A DNA stretch of 64,000 nucleotides from Roseateles koreensis (GCF_028595305.1 NZ_JAQQXS010000003.1:248001-312000), one strand, 5' to 3'; counted from the stretch's first letter, positions 45,841 through 56,065 are shown. The notes: generated by a model not told the origin, from the letters alone. Program-made: numbers and translations.

Positions 45841-46756
45841 CGATATTCTGAACCTGCTCCCGCAGTTGCTCCACCGCCACCTTCATTTCCACCGAGATAT
45901 TGGTCAGCTCCAGGGCTGCCGCCTTGGAGCCCAGGGTGTTGGCCTCGCGGTGCAGTTCTTGTATCAGGAAGTCCAGGCGCTTGCCGATTTCGCCGCCCTT
46001 TTTGAGCAGGCGGGCGATTTCTTCGAGGTGGGCGCGCAGGCGGGCCAATTCTTCGGCCACGTCGATGCGGATGGCGTAGGCGGCGGCCTCGTTCAGGGCG
46101 CGTTCACGCAGGTTTTCTTCAGGGATGGTTTGCCCGGCGCCGGTGGTGACCAGGGCCTCCTGCCAGCGCTCCAGAAAGCGTTGCTGCTGGCGCTGCACGA
46201 TGGCGGGCAGCAGGGGCTCGGCGGCGTCGGCCAGCTTGCGCAGGTGCTTGACGCGTTCCATCAGGATGGCCACCAGCTTTTCGCCCTCGCGCTCGCGCGC
46301 TTCGAGCAAGCCTTGCACGCAGTTGCGCGCGGCTTCCATGGCGGGCTCGTCCAGGCGCTCGGTGGCGTTGCCGCCGCCTTTGCACCACTGCAAGGCTTCA
46401 TGAACGGAGAGCGGTTGGGCTTTGGGCAGCCAGCTTTGCACGGTGCTTTCCAGGCGTGAGAGTTTGTTCAACTGGTCCGGCTGCGGTTGGGGCCAGTTGC
46501 CCTCGTTCTCGCGCTGGGTGTTGATGCGCAACTCGACCTTGCCGCGTTTAAGCTTGGCGGTGAGCAACTCGCGCAGGGCCGGCTCCAGGCTGCGCAGGTC
46601 TTCCGGCATGCGAAATCCCAGATCCAGAAAGCGCCCGTTGACGGACCGAATCTCGACGCTGACCGACGTGGTGCCGGTGCTGGGGGGGGCTTGTTCACTG
46701 GGGGAAGCGGACTGCGAGCTGGTGCTGGCATATCCGGTCATGCTGTAGACTGGCAT
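45836..46756 (-). CDS. yicC: YicC family endoribonuclease
   Basis: A 306-residue YicC-like protein. The start MPVYSMTGYAS is diagnostic, and the C-terminal part has IDVAEELARLRAHLEEIARLLKKGGEIGKRLDFLIQELHREANTLGSK, the DUF1732 segment. YicC proteins cleave small RNAs such as RyhB in E. coli. It is divergent from the kinase gene (31 bp between starts). Confidence 0.93.
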   Translation of the reverse strand: MPVYSMTGYASTSSQSASPSEQAPPSTGTTSVSVEIRSVNGRFLDLGFRMPEDLRSLEPALRELLTAKLKRGKVELRINTQRENEGNWPQPQPDQLNKLSRLESTVQSWLPKAQPLSVHEALQWCKGGGNATERLDEPAMEAARNCVQGLLEAREREGEKLVAILMERVKHLRKLADAAEPLLPAIVQRQQQRFLERWQEALVTTGAGQTIPEENLRERALNEAAAYAIRIDVAEELARLRAHLEEIARLLKKGGEIGKRLDFLIQELHREANTLGSKAAALELTNISVEMKVAVEQLREQVQNIE

Positions 46757-46787
46757 CTAGCGTCCGGTGTAGAAATAAAAGTCGATT

Positions 46788-47756
46788 ATGTCAAAGCCGA
46801 AACCGGCCCCACTGCCTGCAGGAACCGTGGTCGGGGGCTACCAGATCATCAAGCGCTTGGCAGCCGGTGGATTCGGCGTCGTTTATCTGGCCGAAGACCC
46901 CGAACGCCATCTTGTCGCCCTGAAAGAATACCTGCCTTCCAGCTTGGCTGAACGCTCGCCGGGCGAGTTGACGCCGCGCGTCAAACCCGAAAAACAGCCG
47001 CTGTACCGCCTGGGCTTGAAGAGCTTTTTCGAAGAAGGGCGCTCGCTGGCGCAGATCTCTCATCCCAGTGTGGTTTCGGTGCTGAACTTTCTGCGCGAGA
47101 ACGAAACCGTCTACATGGTGATGAACTATCTGCAGGGCGACACGCTGCAGGATTTCATCGTGACGGCGCGCGACCTCAAACGCGACAAGGTGTTCCGCGA
47201 GTCCACCATTCGCAGCCTCTTTGACGAGATTTTGCGTGGCCTGCGTATCGTGCATCAGCACAAGATGCTGCACCTCGACATCAAGCCGGCCAATATCTTC
47301 ATCACCAATGAAAACAAGGCCGTGTTGCTCGACTTTGGCGCCGCACGCGAGGTTTTGAGCAAAGAGGGCAACTTCATCCGACCCATGTACACCCCCGGCT
47401 TTGCTGCGCCCGAGATGTACCGCCGGGACGGTGCGTTAGGCCCCTGGACCGACATTTACGCGATCGGTGCGTGCATCTATGCTTGCATGCAAGGTTATCC
47501 GCCTAACGACGCACCTCAGCGGCTTGAAAAAGACCGGTTGGCGCTGAGCCTTTCGCGCTTGCGCAATGTCTACTCCGACAACCTGATCGAGGTGACGGAG
47601 TGGTGCATGTCTCTCGATCCCTTGGCGCGGCCACAAAGCGTTTTTGCGCTGCAAAAAGAACTGGCCCGCGAAACCGAACGCCGCTATACCAAGCTGACCT
47701 TCAGCGAGCGTCTCAAGTTGCAGCTGGAGAACCTCAAGACCGGGGCCAAGGCGTGA
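46788..47756 (+). CDS. Eukaryotic-like serine/threonine protein kinase
   Basis: A 322-residue soluble kinase. The glycine-rich loop is RLAAGGFGVVYLA; the ATP-binding Lys46 is in HLVALKEYLP. The catalytic loop is HLDIKPANIFI (HxD variant of HRD), DFG is LLDFGAARE, and APE is FAAPEMYRR. No transmembrane segment or sensor domain follows, which suggests a cytosolic kinase. The stop overlaps the phosphatase start (GTGA), so the pair is made stoichiometrically. Confidence 0.93.
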   Translation: MSKPKPAPLPAGTVVGGYQIIKRLAAGGFGVVYLAEDPERHLVALKEYLPSSLAERSPGELTPRVKPEKQPLYRLGLKSFFEEGRSLAQISHPSVVSVLNFLRENETVYMVMNYLQGDTLQDFIVTARDLKRDKVFRESTIRSLFDEILRGLRIVHQHKMLHLDIKPANIFITNENKAVLLDFGAAREVLSKEGNFIRPMYTPGFAAPEMYRRDGALGPWTDIYAIGACIYACMQGYPPNDAPQRLEKDRLALSLSRLRNVYSDNLIEVTEWCMSLDPLARPQSVFALQKELARETERRYTKLTFSERLKLQLENLKTGAKA

Positions 47757-48685
47757 GGTTCAGCACCTATCAGGTCAGCCGCAAGGGCGGCCGTGAGAAG
47801 AACGAAGACCGCATGGGCTACTGCTATACGCGGGAAGCTGGCTTGTTCGCGCTGGCCGACGGCATGGGTGGGCACCCCGAGGGAGAAGTGGCCGCGCAAC
47901 TGGCCTTGCAAACCTTGGCGGCGATGTTTCAACGCGAGGCCGCGCCCGCTTTGGCGAGCCCTGAACAGTTTTTGCAAGACGCCATTCAAATTGCGCACCA
48001 GCAGTTGCTGCGTTATGGCGCCCAAAAAGGGCTGACCGACACCCCGCGCACCACGGTGATTGCCTGCATCATTCAAGGGCGGACGGCCTATTGGGCGCAT
48101 TGCGGCGACTCCCGGCTTTATATGCTGCGCGCAGGCAAGTTGGTGATGCGCACACGTGACCACTCCTACCTGGAACTGCAGGCTGCGTTGGGGCGCAGCC
48201 CGCAACCGGGCGAGACCTTCAATCGAAACGTGTTGTTCACCTGCCTGGGCAGCCCCGGCCGGCCCATGATTGACAGTTTCGGGCCGCTGCAACTGGAGCC
48301 AGGCGACCGCCTGATGCTGTGCTCCGACGGGCTGTGGGGGACGGTGTCCGATGAAGCCATCACTCTTCAACTGGCCACCCGGTCCATCACCGACGCGGTG
48401 CCTGAGTTGGTGGAGCATGCGCTGCGCAATGGCGGCCCGCGTTGCGACAATGTCACCGTCTTGGCGGTGGAGTGGGAAGGGGTGGGTGAACCTGAAGTCG
48501 ATTCGACCCAGGGTTTGAGCGATCAGGGCTTTGCGTCCACCATTCAGAGCCTGGGCTTCGGCAACGAGCGCCACTTTGAAATGGATGAGGCGGAAATTCA
48601 ACGCTCGGTGCGAGAAGTTCAAGACGCCATCAAGCAAGCCCACGAGCGCGGCAAGCCGCCGGCACCGGCCAAGCCTAAAAACTGA
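47753..48685 (+). CDS. PP2C-family serine/threonine phosphatase
   Basis: A 310-residue metal-dependent phosphatase. The start is a GTG overlapping the kinase stop. PP2C motifs are [50 protein letters not shown] and [11 protein letters not shown]. Residues ~245-310 are a polar C-terminal extension with acidic and Lys/Pro-rich parts, not present in minimal PP2C enzymes. It probably reverses the kinase's phosphorylation; the targets are unknown. Next is rph, 8 bp downstream. Confidence 0.92.
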   Translation: MRFSTYQVSRKGGREKNEDRMGYCYTREAGLFALADGMGGHPEGEVAAQLALQTLAAMFQREAAPALASPEQFLQDAIQIAHQQLLRYGAQKGLTDTPRTTVIACIIQGRTAYWAHCGDSRLYMLRAGKLVMRTRDHSYLELQAALGRSPQPGETFNRNVLFTCLGSPGRPMIDSFGPLQLEPGDRLMLCSDGLWGTVSDEAITLQLATRSITDAVPELVEHALRNGGPRCDNVTVLAVEWEGVGEPEVDSTQGLSDQGFASTIQSLGFGNERHFEMDEAEIQRSVREVQDAIKQAHERGKPPAPAKPKN

Positions 48686-48693
48686 GGAATTCC

Positions 48694-49443
48694 ATGACTG
48701 TTGAAACTTCTGCGCCGGGCACTTTTGTGCGTTCGGCGGGTCGTGCCGCCGATGCGTTGCGTCCCGTGCGAATTACGCGCCACTACACCTGCCATGCTGA
48801 GGGTTCGGTGTTGATCGAATTTGGCGGCACCAAGGTGCTGTGCACCGCGTCTGTTGAAGAAAAAGTGCCGCCGCACAAACGCGGCTCCGGCGAAGGGTGG
48901 GTCACCGCCGAATACGGCATGCTGCCCCGTGCCACGCACACTCGCAGCGACCGCGAAGCGGCACGCGGCAAGCAGTCGGGCCGCACGCAGGAGATTCAAC
49001 GCTTGATCGGGCGTTCTTTGCGTTGCGTCTTCGATCTGGGTGTGCTGGGTGAGCGCACCATCGCGCTGGACTGTGATGTGCTGCAGGCCGATGGCGGCAC
49101 GCGCACGGCGGCCATCACGGGCGCCTACGTGGCGGCGCACGACGCAGTGACGTGGTTGTTGTCGCAAGGCAAGATCAGCCAGTCGCCCATCAAAGGCGCC
49201 GTGGCTGCGATCTCCGTTGGCCTTGTGAACGGCGTGCCTTTGCTTGACCTGGAGTACACCGAAGACGCAGGCTGCGACACCGACATGAACGTGGTGATGA
49301 CGGCCGCCGGTGGCATGGTTGAACTGCAGGGCACGGCCGAGGGTACAGCCTTCACGCGACCAGAAATGAACGCGCTGCTGAACCTCGCGGAAAAAGGCAT
49401 TGGCGAATTGCTGGTGGCGCAACGCGCTGCCTTGGGGCTTTGA
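48694..49443 (+). CDS. rph: Ribonuclease PH
   Basis: A 249-residue phosphorolytic exoribonuclease that trims tRNA 3' ends. [28 protein letters not shown] opens the fold, and [41 protein letters not shown] and [19 protein letters not shown]-type segments follow. It is the first of the rph-rdgB-hemW set and 8 bp after the phosphatase. Confidence 0.97.
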   Translation: MTVETSAPGTFVRSAGRAADALRPVRITRHYTCHAEGSVLIEFGGTKVLCTASVEEKVPPHKRGSGEGWVTAEYGMLPRATHTRSDREAARGKQSGRTQEIQRLIGRSLRCVFDLGVLGERTIALDCDVLQADGGTRTAAITGAYVAAHDAVTWLLSQGKISQSPIKGAVAAISVGLVNGVPLLDLEYTEDAGCDTDMNVVMTAAGGMVELQGTAEGTAFTRPEMNALLNLAEKGIGELLVAQRAALGL

Positions 49444-49446
49444 TTG

Positions 49447-50073
49447 ATGGGCACGACGACTCGATTGGTGCTTGCGTCCAACAATGCCAAGAAGCTGGCT
49501 GAGCTGCAACAGTTGTTTGCGCCGCTGGGCGTGACCCTGGTCACCCAGGGCTCACTGGGCATTGCCGAAGCGGAGGAGCCCTTTGGCAGTTTTGTCGAAA
49601 ACGCCTTGGTCAAGGCGCGTCATGCGGCACGTTTGAGTGGCCTGCCTGCCTTGGCCGACGATTCGGGCTTGGCGGTTGAGGCCTTGAATGGCGCGCCTGG
49701 CGTCTTGTCTGCGCGTTATGCCAGCTTGTTCGGCCGCCCAAAGTCGGATGCCGAAAACAACCGCGCATTGCTTGAGCAGTTGCAACCTTTCGCCGCGCCC
49801 TCGCAGCGTGCCGCTCGTTTTGTTTGTGCCCTGGTGGCCGTGCGCAGCACCACCGACCCGGAACCCTTGATTGCCATGGGCCGCTGGCAGGGCCAGATCT
49901 TGTCCGCGCAAGTGGGTGAGGGCGGCTTTGGCTACGATCCCTTGATGTTCATCCCTAGCTTGGGCCGCAGTGTGGCCGAGTTGAGTGCGGCGGAAAAAAA
50001 TGCCCTGAGCCATCGTGCCTTGGCCGCGGCCGATCTGGTGGCTCAGATGCGTGAGGTTTGGCATCTTGGCTGA
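49447..50073 (+). CDS. rdgB: XTP/dITP diphosphatase (RdgB/HAM1)
   Basis: A 208-residue nucleotide house-cleaning enzyme. Diagnostic: LASNNAKKLAELQQLF, PFGSFVENALVKARHAA, LPALADDSGLAVEALNGAPGVLSARY and the C-terminal EKNALSHRALA. It hydrolyses ITP, dITP and XTP. The ATG at 49447 is chosen (a TTG lies one codon before). It is 3 bp downstream of rph. Confidence 0.96.
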   Translation: MGTTTRLVLASNNAKKLAELQQLFAPLGVTLVTQGSLGIAEAEEPFGSFVENALVKARHAARLSGLPALADDSGLAVEALNGAPGVLSARYASLFGRPKSDAENNRALLEQLQPFAAPSQRAARFVCALVAVRSTTDPEPLIAMGRWQGQILSAQVGEGGFGYDPLMFIPSLGRSVAELSAAEKNALSHRALAAADLVAQMREVWHLG

Positions 50074-50086
50074 GTTGCTGCATTTG

Positions 50087-51271
50087 ATGCGGCCCGGCAC
50101 GCTGAGCTTGGCCGCCTTGCCCCCCTTGTCGCTTTATGTGCACCTGCCCTGGTGCCTGCGCAAGTGTCCGTACTGCGACTTCAACTCGCACGAAATCCAG
50201 GGTCAGGAAAAGTCCCTGCCGGTGGACACTGCGCGTGCCTATTTGGCGGCTTTGCGGGCCGATCTCGAAGCGGCCTTGCCGCTGATCTGGGGCCGGCCGG
50301 TGGTCAGCATCTTCATCGGCGGCGGCACGCCCAGCCTGTTTGCTCCGGCGCAGATTGCCGAGTTGGTCTCGGACATCCGTGCCCGCTTGCCGTTGGAAGC
50401 CGCATGCGAGATCACGCTCGAAGCCAACCCGGGCACTTTTGAGCGCGATCGTTTCAAGGGTTTTCGGGACGCCGGCGTGACCCGCTTGTCCATTGGGGTG
50501 CAGAGTTTTGACGACCGCAAGCTCAAGGCCTTGGGGCGCGTACATAACGGCGAGCAGGCACGGGCAGCCATTGCGGAGGCCGCGGGCTCATTTGATACCT
50601 TCAACATCGACTTGATGTATGCGCTACCGCAGCAGACCTTGGCCGAACTGGATATCGAATTGCAGACGGCTTTGGCCTTCAAGCCGCCGCATCTGTCGGT
50701 CTATCACTTGACCATCGAGCCCAATACGCGCTTTGCGATTGCGCCACCTGCCGCTTTGCCGGATGCGGATTTGGCGAGCGACATGCTGGACCTGATCACG
50801 CTGCGTACTGGCGAGGCCGGGTTGGATCGGTACGAGGTGTCTGCCTTCGCCCGCGCGGGCCACCGCTGCACGCACAACCAAAACTATTGGCAATTCGGCG
50901 ACTACCTGGGTATTGGTGCTGGCGCGCACAGCAAGTTGAGCTTTCCGCACCGGGTGTTGCGGCAGGTGCGTTGGCGCGAGCCTGCCGCCTATATGGCCAA
51001 GGCCGGTGAGGGCGCCGCGGTGTCGAATGAGAACGAGGTGGGGCGCGCTGAGCTGCCCTTCGAGTTCATGCTCAATGCCTTGCGTTTGCGCGATGGCGTG
51101 CCGCTCAGCCAGTTTCTGGAGCGAACCGGCTTGCCGCCCTCCAGCATTGCAAAAGCCATGGCGGCGGGGCGGCAGAAGGGCTTGTTGCAGGCTGACCCTT
51201 CACGCGTGGCGGCCACGGCGCGGGGCTTTGATTTTTTGAGCGATCTGCAGGCCTTGTTCCTGGCCGATTGA
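50087..51271 (+). CDS. hemW: Radical SAM heme chaperone HemW
   Basis: A 394-residue radical SAM protein. The CxxxCxxC cluster site is LPWCLRKCPYCDFNSHE; later come FIGGGTPSLF, LEANPGTFE and CTHNQNYWQFGDYLGIGAGAHS, the HNQNYW block of HemW. Members hand heme to acceptors rather than oxidise coproporphyrinogen, lacking the cysteine that marks HemN. The ATG at 50087 follows rdgB by 13 bp; TTG at 50066 would also be possible. Confidence 0.93.
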   Translation: MRPGTLSLAALPPLSLYVHLPWCLRKCPYCDFNSHEIQGQEKSLPVDTARAYLAALRADLEAALPLIWGRPVVSIFIGGGTPSLFAPAQIAELVSDIRARLPLEAACEITLEANPGTFERDRFKGFRDAGVTRLSIGVQSFDDRKLKALGRVHNGEQARAAIAEAAGSFDTFNIDLMYALPQQTLAELDIELQTALAFKPPHLSVYHLTIEPNTRFAIAPPAALPDADLASDMLDLITLRTGEAGLDRYEVSAFARAGHRCTHNQNYWQFGDYLGIGAGAHSKLSFPHRVLRQVRWREPAAYMAKAGEGAAVSNENEVGRAELPFEFMLNALRLRDGVPLSQFLERTGLPPSSIAKAMAAGRQKGLLQADPSRVAATARGFDFLSDLQALFLAD

Positions 51272-51313
51272 TTCCGCCTGCGTGCTTGCTTGGCTGGCCG
51301 CTTGCGGGTGCTC

Positions 51314-53221
51314 TTAAGTCGTTTCCATCACGTACAGGCTGAGTTGTTCATGTTTGGCGTGGCGCTTGGCGCTGGCTGCAGCCGTGGCCACTTCTTCAAC
51401 CCGCTGCAGGCTGCCCGGCTTGATGCGCACCACACCGATGCTGAGGGTGGTGCAGGGGTGGAAGCGCAGGTCACCGTGGCGGTCTTCGGCCATGATGCCG
51501 CCGGCCTGCAGCGCAGCGGCATCGAAGAGGTTGCGGGCCAAGGCGTTGAAGCGTTCGATGATCTGTTCACAGCGTTGCTCCCAATCGTCACTCTGGAATA
51601 GCATGACAAAGTCGTCGCCGCCCACATGCCCCAGAAAATCGCGTTGCGTGTCGCAGTGCATGCTGCTGACCCGGGCGACCAGGCGAATCATCTCGTCGCC
51701 GCGCCAATAGCCGTACTCGTCGTTGAACGGCTTGAAATGGTTCAGGTCGGCGTAGGCGGCCACGAATTCACGCCCGCTCGACAGCAGCCGGCCAATGTGC
51801 TGGCTGATCGGGATATTGCCCGGCAAAAAGGTCAGCGGGTTGGCGTGGCGGGCGGCCTCGATGCGTGCTTCTGTTACGGAGCGGACCAATTGCTCCCCCG
51901 TCCCCAGCCCCAAGTAACGCCCCTCACGGGTGATGATGAAGCCTTCGCGCAGATAGCGTTGGTCGGCTGAGGTTAAGACGGTGGTGAGCGCCTCGATCCC
52001 GGTGTCGGCGTCCACGACCAGCGGTGTAGGGTTGGCGAACAAGGTGCAGGGCCGGCGGCCGTACAGGTCGAGGAAAAAGGGCTTGGCCCAGCGGTTCAAA
52101 AATTGCGCGCGGTCCACCAGAGCAACCGGATGTTGGTGCTCGTCCAGCACTGCGACGGCGTGCAGTTGCTCGTTGTCGTCAAACAGGCGAAACAGTTGCT
52201 CGTGCGTGGTGTCCTGGCTGACGGTCACGGCTTCCATGATCAGGCGCTCGGCGGTGACACCGTTGCTCGACGCACGTCGCAGCTCGGGCAGCACGGCAAT
52301 GTCGCTGCTGGCCAGCACGTCACGCGCGGCGGGCAGCACTTCGAGCTGACCTTGTGGATTGGGGCGCCCCAGAAACCAGCCCTGGCCGAAGCTAACGCCA
52401 AGATCTCGCAGCACGCGCAGCTCCTCGGCATTTTCGATACCTTCTGCCACCAACTGGGCGCCAAAGGTTTCGGCCAATTGCAGCAGGGCGCGAAAGGTCT
52501 GCAGCTTTTCGGCGTGGGCCGGCAAATCGTGGGTGAAGTATTTGTCGATCTTGACCAGGTCGGGCTGAATCTCTGACCACAGGCGCAGCGAAGATCTCCC
52601 GTCGCCAAAGTCGTCCAGCGCAATGCCCACACCCTGGCGGCGCAAGCCCACAATGGTTTGGCGCAGGATTTCGATGTCGGTGACACGCTCGTGCTCCGTC
52701 AATTCGATCACGATGCGGTCCAAGGGCAGCCCCAGCCGCTCGTTGAGCAGGGTGTTGCAGTCGCCGTGGTTGTCGTGGCCGCTTTGCGCCACGGCGCTGG
52801 CCAAAGCGGCTGCGCTCATATTGATCAGCAGCTTGCCGGGCAAGGCTTGGTGGCGCCAGTCTTGCAGCGCTTGGCGGGCGCAGCAGATTTCAAGTTCAAC
52901 GCTCAAGCCCTCCCGCCGGCCTGCGGCGAAGAGGGCATCGGGGTACTCAAGTGCACTGCCTTTGGGGCCCCGAACCAACGCTTCGTAGCCGTAGATCAAG
53001 CCTGAATCGAGTTGGGCGATGGGCTGAAACATCGTGCTCAGCAGGCCTTGTTGAATCAGGGCTTGCACGCGCAAGGGTGCCGTTCGCTCAGTCGTTCGCT
53101 CCGCTATGCGGCCTCCTGAGCCGGTCAATTGGCTTGGGACGTTAGGCGTGCCGTGGGCGCCCATCGCGCTTTGAGCAGAATGCGCGTGCTGCGCAGTGGG
53201 AAGCAGGGTGGCGGTGTTCAT
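51314..53221 (-). CDS. EAL-CBS-GGDEF c-di-GMP signalling protein
   Basis: A 635-residue cytosolic protein. The EAL domain (~50-300) is complete: YEALVRG, Asn in LLINMSAAAL, ELTEHERV, ALDDFGDG, VKIDKYF, AEGIENAEE and QGW, consistent with active phosphodiesterase. A CBS-like pair (~320-460) follows. The GGDEF domain (~460-630) has GHVGGDDFVMLF, an acceptable signature, but lacks the inhibitory RxxD five residues before it. It may make and degrade c-di-GMP, or use one domain for regulation. The next gene on this strand is cheB, upstream. Confidence 0.92.
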   Translation of the reverse strand: MNTATLLPTAQHAHSAQSAMGAHGTPNVPSQLTGSGGRIAERTTERTAPLRVQALIQQGLLSTMFQPIAQLDSGLIYGYEALVRGPKGSALEYPDALFAAGRREGLSVELEICCARQALQDWRHQALPGKLLINMSAAALASAVAQSGHDNHGDCNTLLNERLGLPLDRIVIELTEHERVTDIEILRQTIVGLRRQGVGIALDDFGDGRSSLRLWSEIQPDLVKIDKYFTHDLPAHAEKLQTFRALLQLAETFGAQLVAEGIENAEELRVLRDLGVSFGQGWFLGRPNPQGQLEVLPAARDVLASSDIAVLPELRRASSNGVTAERLIMEAVTVSQDTTHEQLFRLFDDNEQLHAVAVLDEHQHPVALVDRAQFLNRWAKPFFLDLYGRRPCTLFANPTPLVVDADTGIEALTTVLTSADQRYLREGFIITREGRYLGLGTGEQLVRSVTEARIEAARHANPLTFLPGNIPISQHIGRLLSSGREFVAAYADLNHFKPFNDEYGYWRGDEMIRLVARVSSMHCDTQRDFLGHVGGDDFVMLFQSDDWEQRCEQIIERFNALARNLFDAAALQAGGIMAEDRHGDLRFHPCTTLSIGVVRIKPGSLQRVEEVATAAASAKRHAKHEQLSLYVMETT

Positions 53222-53253
53222 GCCATCATGCTGCAGGACGTCAATGACAGGCC

Positions 53254-53289
53254 CAAGAAAACTGCCCTGCCGACGGTCAAAGGCAGGGC
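53254..53289 (-). terminator. Terminator between cheB and the EAL/GGDEF gene
   Basis: GCCCTGCC and GGCAGGGC form an 8-bp perfect stem with a 10-base loop. On the minus strand it is followed by AGTTTTCTT. It lies ~45 bp after the cheB stop and would separate the two genes' transcripts. Confidence 0.65.
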
Positions 53290-53332
53290 GGGCGTTAAAA
53301 AGTGCAGGCTTTGCTGTTGCGGGCCCGCCGCA

Positions 53333-54427
53333 TCAAACCCGGTTCATGGACATGCCCGCGGTGCTTCTCAGCCGCTCGATCAGGCGGGGCGCAATTTGCT
53401 GAAGGGGCAGCACTTCGTCGGCCGCACCGGCGGCGATGGCTTCTCGCGGCATGCCGAAGACCACACAGGTGGCCTCATCTTGCACAAAGTTGTAGGCGCC
53501 GGCGTCTTTCATCACACGCATGGCCTTGGCGCCATCAGCGCCCATGCCCGTGAGCATGATGCCCAAGGCGTTGGGGCCGACGATCCGTGCGGCCGAGTTG
53601 AACAACACTTCGACCGAGGGTTTGTGGCGGTTCACGGGATCGCCGTCCTGGACGCGTGCGATGTAGTTGGCGCCGGAGCGTTCAACGCTGAGATGAAAAC
53701 CTCCCGGCGCGATGTAGCCGTGGCCGGGCAAAATGCGTTCACCGTCTTGCGCTTCTTTGACGCGGATGCGGCACAGACCGTCCAGCCGCGCGGCATAGCT
53801 GCGGGTGAAGCCCGGCGGCATGTGCTGGGTGATGACAACGGCGGGGCAATCTGCGGGCAAGTTGACCAGCACGTCTTTGGTGGCCTCGGTGCCACCGGTT
53901 GACGCGCCGATGAAGATGATCTTCTCGGTGGACAAACGCCCCAGGCTGGCCATGGTGATGGGCTTGGCCGGCGCTGCGGGTGGGGCACCGGGTGCAGGCG
54001 CCGCAGGCGCGTGGCTGCGGCGAATGTGTGCCTTGGAGGCGATGCGGATTTTGTCGGTGATGTCGTCGGCCAAAAGGCGAATACCGTCAGCCACGCCGAT
54101 CTTGGGTTTAGCAACGAAATCCACGGCCCCCAACTCCAGCGCTTTGAGCGTCACCTCGGCACCGCGCTCGGTCAGGGTCGACACCATCACCACGGGCATG
54201 GGACGCAGGCGCATCAGGCGGGACAAAAAGTCCAGCCCATCCATGCGCGGCATCTCGATGTCGAGTGTGATGACGTCGGGGTTGAGGTTGCGGATCATCT
54301 CGCGTGCCACCAGCGGGTCAGCGGCGGCGCCGATGCACTCCATATCACTTTGGCGATTGATGATCTCGGTCAGGATGCTACGGACCAGGGCCGAATCATC
54401 GACCACAACTACTTTTGTTTTTGCCAT
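53333..54427 (-). CDS. cheB: Chemotaxis response regulator, protein-glutamate methylesterase CheB
   Basis: A 364-residue protein. The receiver domain has [13 protein letters not shown], phospho-acceptor Asp in [14 protein letters not shown] and [27 protein letters not shown]. The methylesterase domain has [15 protein letters not shown] (Ser), [10 protein letters not shown] (His) and [20 protein letters not shown] (Asp). It demethylates receptors on phosphorylation. An Ala/Pro-rich linker (~140-170) joins the domains. Start at [11 protein letters not shown], 33 bp from cheD; a long in-frame reading upstream through cheD is rejected. Confidence 0.96.
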   Translation of the reverse strand: MAKTKVVVVDDSALVRSILTEIINRQSDMECIGAAADPLVAREMIRNLNPDVITLDIEMPRMDGLDFLSRLMRLRPMPVVMVSTLTERGAEVTLKALELGAVDFVAKPKIGVADGIRLLADDITDKIRIASKAHIRRSHAPAAPAPGAPPAAPAKPITMASLGRLSTEKIIFIGASTGGTEATKDVLVNLPADCPAVVITQHMPPGFTRSYAARLDGLCRIRVKEAQDGERILPGHGYIAPGGFHLSVERSGANYIARVQDGDPVNRHKPSVEVLFNSAARIVGPNALGIMLTGMGADGAKAMRVMKDAGAYNFVQDEATCVVFGMPREAIAAGAADEVLPLQQIAPRLIERLRSTAGMSMNRV

Positions 54428-54459
54428 TTCGTTAATCTCCGGGCGCGGCGTCTTGATTC

Positions 54460-55149
54460 TCAGAACAGGTCGACAGAGCCGCCTGTGGCCACCACGGGCT
54501 GCGCCTTCTGCGCGGCAGCGCGGTCTTGTTGAACGAGGGCATCTGTGTTGGTGGGGGCGAGGCGTTTGACCATGGCCTTGCCACTGTGGGGCAGGAAGCA
54601 GACCTTGCGTGGGTACACGTCCATCACGTCTTTGGAGACGATAGGAATACGCTCCGTCTTTAAATAGTCGATCACGAAGTTGGTGTTTCTTTCGCCGACG
54701 TTGATGGTGTTCATGCCCGCGATGACCGCGCCACCACCAAAGATCTTGGCTTCCATACGGCTCTTGGAGGCACCGCGTTTCATCATTTCGTTGATCAGCA
54801 ATTCCATTGCAAACGAGCCGTAACGGCCCGAATCGCCGGCACCATCCGGCAGCATGAAGTGGTTCATGCCGCCGATTTGGGCATGGCGATCCCACAAGCA
54901 GGCGGCAATGCACGAACCCAGGGTGGTCATGACCAGCAGGTCTTCAGAGTCGACAAAGTACTCGCCAGGCAAGATCTTGACGGCCGCATTTTTGAAGTGC
55001 GCGTCATAGAAAAAGAAAGAGGCTTCGCCGGGTTTGCGGTGCACTGACTTCAGTTGCGCAACGCGGGCCGCCCCTGCTGAACTGGAAGACAAGGCGCTGG
55101 CGCTCGAAGCGGCGGCACCGATTCCTGGGGAAGCGGGGGAATTGCTCAT
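54460..55149 (-). CDS. cheD: Chemoreceptor glutamine deamidase CheD
   Basis: A 229-residue CheD. The catalytic Cys is in [16 protein letters not shown], with His in [10 protein letters not shown] and the [18 protein letters not shown] block. It deamidates receptor glutamines and feeds back on CheC or CheY-P. An Ala/Ser-rich ~30-residue N-terminal stretch is additional. It is between cheR and cheB on the same strand. Confidence 0.95.
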   Translation of the reverse strand: MSNSPASPGIGAAASSASALSSSSAGAARVAQLKSVHRKPGEASFFFYDAHFKNAAVKILPGEYFVDSEDLLVMTTLGSCIAACLWDRHAQIGGMNHFMLPDGAGDSGRYGSFAMELLINEMMKRGASKSRMEAKIFGGGAVIAGMNTINVGERNTNFVIDYLKTERIPIVSKDVMDVYPRKVCFLPHSGKAMVKRLAPTNTDALVQQDRAAAQKAQPVVATGGSVDLF

Positions 55150-55213
55150 GGGTTTCTATCGGCCTCGCGTTGACTGTCTTTAGGGGATGTTCCCGATTCG
55201 GTGGCGAAGGGTG

Positions 55214-56065
55214 TCAAACTCGTTCATAAATCGTTTTACCGCGTAGGCGAAACAGGTCGCGTGACTCGGTGAAATTTTCTGAATGCCCGACAAATAGCAG
55301 GCCATGGGGGCGCATTTCGCGGTGGATGCCTTCCAGCACCTTGCGCTGGGTTGGGGCGTCGAAATAAATCATGACGTTGCGGCAGAACACCATGTGGAAA
55401 GGCTCGCCCAGCGACCACTGCCGGTCCATGAGGTTCAGCGTGCGGAATTCGATTCCGCGCTGCAATTCAGGTTTGACGCGAATGCGCCCGGCATTGGCGC
55501 CCGTTCCGCGCAGGAAGAAGTTTTTCAACCGCGTTGCGTCAAGGCCGCGTGCGTCGGCGTTGTAGACCCCGCGGCGGCAGGCGTTCAAGACGTTGGTGTC
55601 GATGTCGCTGGCGGTGATTGAGACGTTGGCATTGGCACCAAGCGCCTCCCGGCAGGTCATGGCGATGGAATAAGGCTCTTCACCTGTCGAAGCCGCACAA
55701 CACCAGATGCGCACCGATTTGCCGACGAAAGGCTTGAGGTCATCTGCCAAGGCGTGGAAATGGTGCTCTTCACGGAAGAAAGAGGTCAGGTTGGTGGTCA
55801 GGCAGTTAACAAATTCCTGCCATTCTGAAGTGGCTTGCGCCCCGGTGGTGGAGTCCAGCCATTGCAGGTAGCTGGCAAAGGACTTGTGGCCGGTATCGCG
55901 CAGTCGACGCGAGAGACGGCTGTACACCATCGCATGCTTGCCTTCATGCAGGCTGATGCCAGCATGCTTGTAAATCAGTTCTCGAACCCGATCAAAATCA
56001 GTCTTGCTGAAGCTGAACTCGTGGTCGACGGTGTCGCCGCTGGAAGCACTGGTAACAGCTGACAT
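55214..56065 (-). CDS. cheR: Chemotaxis protein methyltransferase CheR
   Basis: A 283-residue SAM-dependent methyltransferase. N-terminal helical domain (FDRVRELIYKHAGISLHEGKHAMVYSRLSRRLR), then the SAM domain with SVRIWCCAASTGEEPYSIAMT, ASDIDTNVL and MVFCRNVMIYFD. It methylates receptors. The order cheR-cheD-cheB is typical, but cheA, cheW, cheY, cheZ and an mcp are not adjacent. The upstream neighbour is divergent. Confidence 0.95.
   Translation of the reverse strand: MSAVTSASSGDTVDHEFSFSKTDFDRVRELIYKHAGISLHEGKHAMVYSRLSRRLRDTGHKSFASYLQWLDSTTGAQATSEWQEFVNCLTTNLTSFFREEHHFHALADDLKPFVGKSVRIWCCAASTGEEPYSIAMTCREALGANANVSITASDIDTNVLNACRRGVYNADARGLDATRLKNFFLRGTGANAGRIRVKPELQRGIEFRTLNLMDRQWSLGEPFHMVFCRNVMIYFDAPTQRKVLEGIHREMRPHGLLFVGHSENFTESRDLFRLRGKTIYERV

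Noticed and set aside
54428-54913. N-terminal extension of CheB
   Set aside because: The receiver domain begins at [11 protein letters not shown], and the upstream part overlaps cheD in another frame.
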